Both the position numbers and the translations under genes were made by a program. A stretch of DNA of 56,349 nt from Marinobacterium sp. (GTDB lineage Bacteria; Pseudomonadota; Gammaproteobacteria; Pseudomonadales; Balneatricaceae). The notes beneath the pieces are model-generated. The model saw only the letters and a program-made list of their open reading frames with translations, had not been told where the DNA came from and ran no database searches. Shown one piece after another: positions 34,915 through 41,842 of this stretch. Numbering within the stretch: position 1 is the stretch's first letter; the number at the start of each line of letters is the position of its first letter. The stretch spans positions 1-56,349 of the forward strand of contig JAOXSF010000076.1 of assembly GCA_025800125.1 (NCBI GenBank), read 5' to 3'.

Positions 34915-36243
34915 TCAAAGGGTATCAAAGACCTGCTGGCAACTCAGGGTCAGCAGCCGTACCAGTTCGTCGTTCTGTTCGTCGTTCATTATAAAAGGCG
35001 GTGCCAGCAGAATGTGATCACCTTCGTAGCCATTGATGGTACCGCCCATCGGGTAACACATCAGGCCATTTTCCAGCGCTTTGGCTTTGATGCGGGCATT
35101 GATTTTCAGGGCCGGGTCAAATGGTGTTTTGCTGTTTTTATCCTGCACCAGTTCAAGGCCCTGAAACAGGCCACGACCACGGACATTGCCGACAAATGGG
35201 TGGTCGCCAAACTCCGCTTCCAGTGCGGCGCGAAGGCGGTTGCCCTGGTGCTGCACATTGGCCAGCAGATGATCTTGCTCAATACGTTGTTGTACCGCCA
35301 GCGCAGCAGCGCAGGCCATAGCGTGGCCGATATAGGTGTGGCCATGCTGGAAGAAGCCGGAACCCTCTTTGATGGCCTGGTAAATTTTATTGCTGACCAG
35401 TGTCGCACCGATGGGTTGGTAGCCTGCGCCCAGGCCTTTGGCCACACAGATAATATCGGGTGCTATGCCTTCCTGGTCGGCCACAAACAGGCTGCCAGTG
35501 CGACCCATACCGCACATCACTTCATCCAGAATCAGCAAGATGCCATGGCGATCACAGATCTCACGAATGCCTTTGAAATAGCCCTCCACGGCAGGCACAG
35601 CACCCATGGTTGCGCCCACAACCGGTTCTGCCATAAATGCCATAACGTTTTGTGGGCCAAGGCGCTCAATTTCTCGTTCCAGCTCTGTCAGCAGGCGCTG
35701 ACAGTATTGCGTAGTGGTTTCACTGTTTTCTTTGTCACGGTATTCATTGCAGGCGCTGACATGACGGACTTCAACCAGCAGGGGTTCAAATTGCTGACGC
35801 CGCCACTGGTTACCACCGGCTGCCAGTGCGCCCAGGGTGTTACCGTGGTAGCTCTGGCGGCGGGCGATAATATGGCGGCGCTGTGGTTGGCCGCGTTCAA
35901 CAAAATACTGGCGGGCCATTTTCAGTGCCGACTCGGTGGCCTCTGAGCCGCCAGAAACAAAATAGATATGCTCGATACCCTCAGGTGCTCGCGTTGCCAG
36001 AAAGCTGGCCAGCTGTTCCATGGGTTCGGTGGTGAAGAAACCGCTATGGGCCCAGGCGAGCTGATCCAGCTGGGCTTTCATCGCTTCAATCACGTTTTCA
36101 TCGCTATGGCCCAGGCAGGAGACGGCTGCACCACCACAGCCGTCCAGGTAGCGTTTGCCGTTCTTGTCGATCAGATAGATGCCATCGCCTTTAACAGCGG
36201 TGGGGTAGTCGGTATGGAGGTTGCGGTGGAATACGTGGCTCAT
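34915..36243 (-). CDS. Class III (omega-type) aminotransferase
   Basis: The 442-residue PLP enzyme is taken from the ATG at 36243, which begins at MSHVFHRN as expected for the family. A frame extending 70 residues further runs through tandem repeat DNA and is unlikely. The fold-type I landmarks are YFVSGGSEATESALKMARQY, ILDEVMCGMGRTGSLFV and the PLP lysine in CVAKGLGAGYQPIGA. The substrate is not readable; relatives use diamines, beta-alanine or other omega-amino acids. No strong ribosome binding site is seen. An RpiR-family regulator is divergent from it, with a candidate operator between them. Confidence 0.9.
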   Translation of the reverse strand: MSHVFHRNLHTDYPTAVKGDGIYLIDKNGKRYLDGCGGAAVSCLGHSDENVIEAMKAQLDQLAWAHSGFFTTEPMEQLASFLATRAPEGIEHIYFVSGGSEATESALKMARQYFVERGQPQRRHIIARRQSYHGNTLGALAAGGNQWRRQQFEPLLVEVRHVSACNEYRDKENSETTTQYCQRLLTELEREIERLGPQNVMAFMAEPVVGATMGAVPAVEGYFKGIREICDRHGILLILDEVMCGMGRTGSLFVADQEGIAPDIICVAKGLGAGYQPIGATLVSNKIYQAIKEGSGFFQHGHTYIGHAMACAAALAVQQRIEQDHLLANVQHQGNRLRAALEAEFGDHPFVGNVRGRGLFQGLELVQDKNSKTPFDPALKINARIKAKALENGLMCYPMGGTINGYEGDHILLAPPFIMNDEQNDELVRLLTLSCQQVFDTL

Positions 36244-36278
36244 GGTCTGTGTTATCTGTGTTGGATGCAGAGTTTTTT

Positions 36279-36334
36279 GCATAGGTGCTTTCGTATGGGT
36301 GCTTTTGTATGGGGCTTTTTGCATGGGTGGCATA
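36279..36334. repeat. 14-bp tandem repeat, 4 copies
   Basis: GCATAGGTGCTTTC, GTATGGGTGCTTTT, GTATGGGGCTTTTT and GCATGGGTGGCATA lie end to end from 36279. They are directly upstream of the aminotransferase start, inside what must be its leader. Confidence 0.8.
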
Positions 36335-36336
36335 TT

Positions 36337-36378
36337 GCAAATATAATTGCGTAAATGGGTTTTGGCAATATTATTTGC
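36337..36378. promoter_or_regulatory. Candidate RpiR-family operator pair
   Basis: GCAAATATAATTGC (36337-36350) and GCAATATTATTTGC (36365-36378) are inverted copies matching at 12 of 14 bases, and each is itself nearly palindromic. They lie in the gap between the aminotransferase and the divergent RpiR-type gene. Confidence 0.55.
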
Positions 36379-36503
36379 GGCCTTTTGGTGCGTACTCGGG
36401 TTTTCCATGTGTCTGCAAATTTTCAGTGCATCTGTTAGCCTTGGTATTCCCATTCGCCTATGTCTGCAAGCGTGGACACCAACCAGTGGAGCTGAAGACG
36501 GTT

Positions 36504-37400
36504 GTGACTGTATTTCCTCACCCCCCTTCTACCTTTGAGCAACTGCAACAATTGTTACTGGACATGGGGCAGGGACGCTCTGATGTGCGTTTAGGCCCTC
36601 GTGCTGCTGAGGTGCTGGCGCGGCTGGTGGCGCAGCCAGAACAGGTTGCCGTGGGAAATATCTCTTCGTTGGCTCGAGATACGGGGGTAAATGCGTCAAC
36701 GTTGACACGGCTGTCAAAAAGCCTGGGCTATGGCGGTTTTAATGAGTTTCAGGCGGTGTTTCGCCAGACTGTTACCGAGGCTGGCGCGGATTATTACAGC
36801 CAGCAGGTGAATCGTTTGCTGGGGGAGCCTTGTCAGGAGCTGGAAGGTTTTCAGCGTATTGTGAATGAGTCTATGCAGAATCTTCAGCAGTGTTTGCGTC
36901 AGCTTGATGCCGGACAGCTGCATCTGGCTGCGCAATGGCTGGCATATGGGCCGCGGGTAAGGGTATATGCAGAACGTCAGTTTTTCTCTCTGGCGGGTTT
37001 CTTACGCTACGGACTGGGCATGATTCGCCCCGGTGTTATGCAGCTGCAGCCAGACCGAGGCCTGGCTGACAACCTGATTGACCTGACAGCAGACGATGTA
37101 TTACTGGTGGCCAGTTGTATGCCATATACCCGTAAGGTGGTCGAGATTGCTGAGGCGATGAAAGAGCGAGGGGTCCGGGTCATTGCCCTGACCGATTACC
37201 CGGCTTCGCCACTGATGGCCTGTGCGGATATAAGCTTTCTGATACCCCATTCCAGTAGTTATATCGTGAATAGCATGGCAGCCCATATTGTATTTGCCGA
37301 GGGGCTGGTTAACAGTGTGGCTGGCCTGCTGGGAGATGACGCACGACGCATGCTGCAAGCTAATGAAGCGATGATCCGTCGACTGCAAATTGAGTATTGA
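36504..37400 (+). CDS. MurR/RpiR-family transcriptional regulator
   Basis: The 298-residue protein is started at the GTG at 36504, with GGAG 12 bases upstream; longer frames give unlikely Cys- and Phe-rich sequence. The N-terminal RpiR helix-turn-helix is read from GNISSLARDTGVNASTLTRLSKSLGYGGFNEFQAVFR. The C-terminal SIS domain is read from RVYAERQFFSLAGFLRYGL and DVLLVASCMPYTRKVVEIAEAMKERGVRVIALTD. SIS domains normally bind a sugar phosphate; here the SIS pocket might sense a metabolite of the aminotransferase route. The stop codon lies in the first unit of a tandem array. Confidence 0.88.
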   Translation: MTVFPHPPSTFEQLQQLLLDMGQGRSDVRLGPRAAEVLARLVAQPEQVAVGNISSLARDTGVNASTLTRLSKSLGYGGFNEFQAVFRQTVTEAGADYYSQQVNRLLGEPCQELEGFQRIVNESMQNLQQCLRQLDAGQLHLAAQWLAYGPRVRVYAERQFFSLAGFLRYGLGMIRPGVMQLQPDRGLADNLIDLTADDVLLVASCMPYTRKVVEIAEAMKERGVRVIALTDYPASPLMACADISFLIPHSSSYIVNSMAAHIVFAEGLVNSVAGLLGDDARRMLQANEAMIRRLQIEY

Positions 37401-37440
37401 CGGTGTTTGAGTATTGACTGTGCTTGAACATTGACGGTGT
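37390..37440. repeat. 17-bp tandem repeat, 3 copies, starting in a coding end
   Basis: TTGAGTATTGACGGTGT occurs at 37390, 37407 and 37424. The first unit contains the last codons and TGA stop of the RpiR-type gene. Confidence 0.88.
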
Positions 37441-37458
37441 GCATCTGGTTATATGCAG

Positions 37459-38349
37459 TTACCCCTGGCTTATATTCAGTGCAAACAGCTGTTCCAGCAG
37501 CCATTGACCAGCTGGGCCCAGTGCTCTTTTTTCAGTCCAGACAACATCTATACCTTGTAGTGCAGCAACTTGCTGGTAGGCCAGTTCCAGCTTGACCAGG
37601 CTACCTCGTTGTAACTGCGTTTCAACCACGGCTTCATGTAGCAGTGACCAGCCCAGCCCGGCGCCGACCAGTTCCGCAACGGCGTGAGGGCTTTCCGCAT
37701 ACCAGACTTTAGGGCTGACAATCTGTTGAATGTAGCTGTCATCTTCCCGGTTCAGGCTGCGGGTGACTAACTGACGATAGCCGCGTAAGTCACTATGATT
37801 CACAGGGCCAAGCTGGGCCAGCGGGTGGTCTGCGCTACAGACCGGTATCACCCGTGCGTAGCCGATACCTCGAAATTTAAAGCCTTGCGGGTAATGTTCC
37901 TGCTCCATCATCAGGCCTATATCGGCCCGCCCTTGGCGGATCTGTTCGGCAACATCGTTAGGGCCTGGGTCCAGCAGTTCAAACTCAATATAGGGATAAC
38001 GTTTCTCGAACTCGATCAGTAGTGGCAGTACTGCACTGGTGGAGACGCTTTGCTCAATGGCCATACAGAGTTGTATCTCTGTACCGACGGTCAATGAACT
38101 GGCACAGGCGATAAAGTCTTGCTGGCTGTGCAGAACTGCACGGGCAGATTTCAGCAGGGCTTCCCCGTGGGTGGTCAGAACCGGAGTGCGGCGGCTGCGA
38201 TCAAACAATTCAATACCGCTTTCGATCTCCAGGTTGGCGATGGCATTGCTGATAGCACTTTGTGCTTTACGTAACTTGCGAGCTGCGGCAGAGAAAGACC
38301 CTTGTTCTACAGCGGTAACAAAGGCCTCCAGTTGATCAATGGCTGGCAT
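37459..38349 (-). CDS. LysR-family regulator divergent from the PACE efflux pump
   Basis: The 296-residue LysR protein has its winged helix-turn-helix at residues 1-65 (FSAAARKLRKAQSAISNAIANLE), followed by the effector domain. It is divergent from a PACE-family transporter gene, the arrangement of AceR and AceI in Acinetobacter, where the regulator activates the pump in response to its drug. The gap contains a cluster of TATCTAT-type half-sites (see 38351-38452). A comparable role here is inferred from arrangement. Confidence 0.92.
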   Translation of the reverse strand: MPAIDQLEAFVTAVEQGSFSAAARKLRKAQSAISNAIANLEIESGIELFDRSRRTPVLTTHGEALLKSARAVLHSQQDFIACASSLTVGTEIQLCMAIEQSVSTSAVLPLLIEFEKRYPYIEFELLDPGPNDVAEQIRQGRADIGLMMEQEHYPQGFKFRGIGYARVIPVCSADHPLAQLGPVNHSDLRGYRQLVTRSLNREDDSYIQQIVSPKVWYAESPHAVAELVGAGLGWSLLHEAVVETQLQRGSLVKLELAYQQVAALQGIDVVWTEKRALGPAGQWLLEQLFALNISQG

Positions 38350-38350
38350 A

Positions 38351-38452
38351 TATCTATCTCAATAAAAGATGCTTTCTATTTTTCATATATTAAATAGATG
38401 GATTTTATTTATCTATCTTAAAAATAGATAGATTCTGACTTTTATCTATTCT
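38351..38452. promoter_or_regulatory. Candidate LysR operator cluster (TATCTAT half-sites)
   Basis: The 157-base divergent gap is AT-rich. It contains the perfect inverted repeat ATCTATCT-TAAAAAT-AGATAGAT (38411-38418 with 38426-38433). Further ATCTATC or ATAGATG half-sites occur near 38354, 38393 and 38445. Such clustering of one half-site is typical of LysR-controlled divergent promoters. Confidence 0.65.
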
Positions 38453-38506
38453 TTTAAGGGTTAGGATGGCGGCCACTCAACGGAATACACTGCTAAGAGA
38501 GTAGAG

Positions 38507-38980
38507 ATGTCAAAAAAGATCAATGTGCGTTCGAAGTGGGATCGGGTGCGTTATGCCATCATCTTTGAAGTATTGCTGATTCTGATGTCTGCGCCTGTCA
38601 TCGCATATGCACTGGAGCGTGAAACCACGATAGTCGGGGCTTTGACCGTAATTGTTGCGATCAAGGCGCTGGTGATTAACTTCATTTACAACCATTTTTA
38701 TGATCGTTGGGATGTCAGTCGCGGTCGGGTACCAACGGAACGTTCAAAGCGTGGTCGTATTGCTCATGCTTTGGGCCTGGAGCTGACGCTGACAGCAACC
38801 TCTATGCCACTGGTAATGTGGTGGCTGGATGTTGGTTTACTGACTGCATTGGCGATGGACGCTGCACTGATGGGCTTCATTGTTGTGTATGCCTATATAT
38901 ACACCTGGGCCTATGATCGGGTATTTCCAGTGGCGCAGCCAGCGGCTGAAGCAGAAGCGGGTAATTTTGCTACTGCCTGA
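38507..38980 (+). CDS. PACE-family multidrug/biocide efflux transporter
   Basis: The 157-residue inner-membrane protein has four predicted membrane helices in two tandem bacterial transmembrane pair (BTP) domains. The first pair carries RYAIIFEVLLILMSAPVIAYAL and LTVIVAIKALVINFIYNHFYDRWD. The second carries IAHALGLELTLTATSMPLVMWWLD and a last helix ending in AYIYTWAYDRVFP. The Glu in the first helix, the conserved Asn-Phe-Tyr/Asn motif and the YDRVFP end are family hallmarks. Known members such as AceI export chlorhexidine and short diamines by proton exchange; the natural substrate here is not known. Confidence 0.92.
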   Translation: MSKKINVRSKWDRVRYAIIFEVLLILMSAPVIAYALERETTIVGALTVIVAIKALVINFIYNHFYDRWDVSRGRVPTERSKRGRIAHALGLELTLTATSMPLVMWWLDVGLLTALAMDAALMGFIVVYAYIYTWAYDRVFPVAQPAAEAEAGNFATA

Positions 38981-39656
38981 GCGTATGTGTGCTCTGGCTG
39001 AGGATTTGTGAGATTCAGGCTTTATCCTGGGGCCTGGGTCTGTCAGCAACAGGTTTGCAATATCAGCACGCTATGCTGACGTGCTTTACAGGGTTCCTTC
39101 TGTTTTCCTTCAATCGGTCAGATGCTGCCCATCGCGAGCGCAAATCTGTTATCTGCCTCCATCATCTGACCGATTTCTTTTTCCCCTCATCGTTATGTTT
39201 ACAACCATATGGTCTTGTAACAGGGTTGATGCGTCTGTCGTCCGGGTTCTTGCTTTCGTGTCTATCGCGCTATCTTTTGGTCGTTTGCTCAGGCTAGTTT
39301 TTTCGGTGAAAGGTGGTCAGTTGGTTTTGATTGTTTTTGTTATTTTTTTATTACTTCATAGCGGCCTTTTTTAGTAGTTTTGAATTTAATTGTCATTCAA
39401 AAAATGACTTATTCGTTCTGCTATTGTGGGGTAAAAGCGTGTATGATTCTGTCCCTTACAGGTAGCCGGACGGGCAGCCTGTTTCAGGTTGGCCCGAATG
39501 TGGAATGTTTGTTCCGCTCCTGTCAGCAAAGGACTGTCTGACAAAGTGCAGAAGCTGTTGTTGTTTCTCTGCTGTGATTTTCAAGTGCTGTTGCTTTCAA
39601 GTGCTGTGATTTGCAGGTCGGGCTGTTGTAAAACACAATGGATTGGAAGAAATGAA
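38981..39656. other. 676-base region without a convincing gene
   Basis: The region separates the PACE gene from the next LysR gene. Reading frames of up to about 100 residues occur but have poor codon pattern and no good start sites. It contains a 7-bp inverted repeat (39042-39048 with 39074-39080), a 13-bp perfect inverted repeat (39112-39175) and a T-rich stretch near 39280-39370. The LysR promoter should lie between about 39370 and 39650. A small RNA cannot be excluded. Confidence 0.5.
39112..39175. repeat. 13-bp perfect inverted repeat with 38-base loop
   Basis: AATCGGTCAGATG (39112-39124) is perfectly complementary to CATCTGACCGATT (39163-39175); TCTTTTTCCCC follows on the plus strand. 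It may be the 3' end of a transcript or a folded small RNA. No gene explains it. Confidence 0.55.
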
Positions 39657-40631
39657 ATGCAGGAAGCCATTACGCTGGACCTTAACCTGCTGAAGGTTTT
39701 TGTGGCGGTGATGCGCAGCCGCAGTGTTGCCCGTGCTGCAGAAACACTGTCTATCAGTTCACCTGCTGTTAGCCAGTCATTGAATAAACTGCGAGACCAC
39801 TATCAGGACCGATTGTTTGTACGGCAGGGGCGGGAGATGGAGCCGACAGTCTTTGCCACTACGTTGTTCACTGCACTGGAAAGCTCTTTTGTCTGTCTGG
39901 AAGAAAATACCCGCAAGGTAGAACGTTTCTTGCCAGAACGTTCAAAGCGGCGCTTTGTTGTCGCTTGTCATCAGGACCTGTGTGCACAACTGGCACCAGA
40001 GGTTTATCGTCGTCTGGCGCAGATCAACCCGGATCTTGAAGTCTGCTTTGATTGCCATCATTACGATGATATTGCGCGGGAAAAAGATCTGCGGTTGAAC
40101 CAGGTTGATCTGATGATCTGTACGGTGCCCGTTGTTGACCGTAACTTTGAAAACCGGATGGTTTTTCAGCAGCCGTTGGTGGTGGCCTATAACCCGAACC
40201 ACCCTGAAGTACAGGGTGATGTTACTGCTGAGCAGTTTTTTGCTGGCCAGCATATTGTCTGGCGGCCGCAACGTTTTAATATCAGTACATTACCTTCGCT
40301 GGCACAGCAGGATATGCCCAAGCGTAATGTGGTGATGTTATCTGAATCAATCTTTAATTCGATGTCGATTGTGGCAGATTCAGAGCTGTTCTGTGTGACA
40401 ACACTGTCCCATGCAGACCACATGTTGTCGATCAATACCCGCCTGAGATTATCACCGTTACCTGTGCGCTGTGCCCGGATGCAGTTTTATCTGACCTGGT
40501 ATCAGGGATTGCCGCTGAGCCCTGCCCGTCGCTGGCTGATTGAGTTACTGACCGAAGCCTTTGCCAGCCTGAAGTATCGTCATCCCGATGCCATAGCGCT
40601 GGCGCAACGCCTGAGACCGCTGACGCCCTGA
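39657..40631 (+). CDS. LysR-family transcriptional regulator
   Basis: The 324-residue protein is taken from the ATG at 39657, preceded by GGAAGAA; the longer frame upstream has no site. The start LDLNLLKVFVAVMRSRSVARAAETLSISSPAVSQSLNKLRDHYQDRLFVRQGREMEPT belongs to the NodD/LeuO/YbeF-like branch of LysR proteins. The effector domain follows. It is convergent with the formate dehydrogenase operon and has no partner on its own side, so its target is unknown. Confidence 0.9.
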   Translation: MQEAITLDLNLLKVFVAVMRSRSVARAAETLSISSPAVSQSLNKLRDHYQDRLFVRQGREMEPTVFATTLFTALESSFVCLEENTRKVERFLPERSKRRFVVACHQDLCAQLAPEVYRRLAQINPDLEVCFDCHHYDDIAREKDLRLNQVDLMICTVPVVDRNFENRMVFQQPLVVAYNPNHPEVQGDVTAEQFFAGQHIVWRPQRFNISTLPSLAQQDMPKRNVVMLSESIFNSMSIVADSELFCVTTLSHADHMLSINTRLRLSPLPVRCARMQFYLTWYQGLPLSPARRWLIELLTEAFASLKYRHPDAIALAQRLRPLTP

Positions 40632-40666
40632 ATATGAGCGCAGGTTGCCTGGGCATCATCTGAGGC

Positions 40667-40716
40667 AGCTGTTTGTAAAAAATAGCTGCCTGTAAAAATA
40701 GTCGCCTGTAAAAAAT
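40667..40716. repeat. 16-17-bp tandem repeat, 3 copies
   Basis: AGCTGTTTGTAAAAAAT, AGCTGCCTGTAAAAAT and AGTCGCCTGTAAAAAAT follow each other from 40667, in the gap between the convergent LysR and fdsD genes. Confidence 0.8.
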
Positions 40717-40757
40717 AGCGGCCCGTTCGTTTTGCTCTGGTGTTGTCGGTCTCTGGT

Positions 40758-41006
40758 TCAGCGTGTTTCTGGTGTATGGGGCTGTGGGTTGTCCAGCTGC
40801 TGTATAGCAAGACGCGCAGCCGGACTCAGAGCCGTGCCGTCCTCTGCAACATATCTGATAATGCTCTCTTTCATCGCACGTGCCCAGAATTTGCGCAGGT
40901 GGCTGGCGGTTGCCGCAGCGGCCTGGGTTGTATCGCCATGAAAGTCATTGTGGGCCGCAATATGGTTGGCCATCTGTATCAGTCGATCAAGTTCGTTGGT
41001 AATCAT
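40758..41006 (-). CDS. fdsD: NAD-dependent formate dehydrogenase, delta subunit
   Basis: The 82-residue protein is the small delta subunit of the Fds-type formate dehydrogenase. Markers are LIQMANHIAAHNDF and ASHLRKFWARAMKESIIRYV. It has no cofactor motif, and its role in assembly or stability is known only from relatives. It is last in the fdsGBA-fdhD-fdsD operon and overlaps fdhD by four bases. Confidence 0.93.
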   Translation of the reverse strand: MITNELDRLIQMANHIAAHNDFHGDTTQAAAATASHLRKFWARAMKESIIRYVAEDGTALSPAARLAIQQLDNPQPHTPETR

Positions 41007-41842
41007 CGGTGTATTCCGTGTGCCTGGTCACTGCGGTTATAGATAATAAATCGGCCGGGGCGGGCGAAGCCGATCAGGTTGAGGTTAGCCTGTGCTGCCA
41101 GACGTACGGCCAGTGCAGTAGGTGCCGATACCGCGACCAGTGTGCTGATACCCGCGCTGCAGGCTTTCTGTACCATTTCATAACTGGCACGGCTGGAAAT
41201 CAGCGCAAAGCCATTGGGCAGGTAGGTGTGTTTGAGAAACAATGTGCCGACCAGCTTATCCAGTGCGTTGTGGCGACCTATATCTTCGCAGGCCAGTTTG
41301 ATGTCGCCGCTCAGGTTACACCATGCTGCACCATGCAGAGCGCCCGTTTTCTGCTGTAGTGGCTGGTTCCCTAAGAGCTGGCTGATTGCCTGCTCGACAG
41401 CTGATGGTTCTGGCAGTGCGGTACCCACCACCGGCGTGAGTGGGCGTATTGCCTGCTGCAATGACTCCGTGCCGCACAGGCCACAACCGGTACGCCCTGC
41501 CAGATTGCGGCGGCGTTCGCGCAATTCTGCCATCCGCTGGTTAGCGATTGTCAGCTGTACTTCATAGCCATCCTCGGTGTGGAGAATGTCTGTGTCGTAC
41601 AGTTCTGACGGGTCGCTGATCAGCCCCTCACTGAGACTGAAGCCCAAGGCAAATGCCTCCAGCTGACAGGGAGTGGCCATCATGACTGCATAGGATATAC
41701 CGTTATAGACCAATGCTACCGGCTGTTCGTCGGCAACATGATCAAAGGTCAGTTGATGTTCGTTATCCTGCCAGCGTTCGATAGCGACGGTCGCCAGACC
41801 GTCTCGCTTCTCGTACGCCTCGCTGAAGGCAGCCGGGTTCAT
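41003..41842 (-). CDS. fdhD: Formate dehydrogenase accessory sulfurtransferase FdhD (FdsC)
   Basis: The 279-residue protein is started at the ATG at 41842, which overlaps the fdsA stop (ATGA); a longer frame would run into fdsA. FdhD passes sulfur from IscS to the molybdenum cofactor of formate dehydrogenase. The catalytic motif GCGLCGTES (Cys residues near 117 and 120) is present, as are HGAAWCNLSGDIKLACEDIGRHNALDKL and the terminal GFARPGRFIIYN. The equivalent gene is called fdsC in Cupriavidus and Rhodobacter. Confidence 0.95.
   Translation of the reverse strand: MNPAAFSEAYEKRDGLATVAIERWQDNEHQLTFDHVADEQPVALVYNGISYAVMMATPCQLEAFALGFSLSEGLISDPSELYDTDILHTEDGYEVQLTIANQRMAELRERRRNLAGRTGCGLCGTESLQQAIRPLTPVVGTALPEPSAVEQAISQLLGNQPLQQKTGALHGAAWCNLSGDIKLACEDIGRHNALDKLVGTLFLKHTYLPNGFALISSRASYEMVQKACSAGISTLVAVSAPTALAVRLAAQANLNLIGFARPGRFIIYNRSDQAHGIHR

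Noticed and set aside
35014-35946. A 310-codon open frame opposite the class III aminotransferase
   Set aside because: Shadow of the aminotransferase gene, low-complexity mix of residues, no start site.
36243-36453. Longer start for the aminotransferase (70 extra residues)
   Set aside because: The extra part is translated tandem repeat DNA with two MQK-type repeats, and the family start fits the ATG at 36243.
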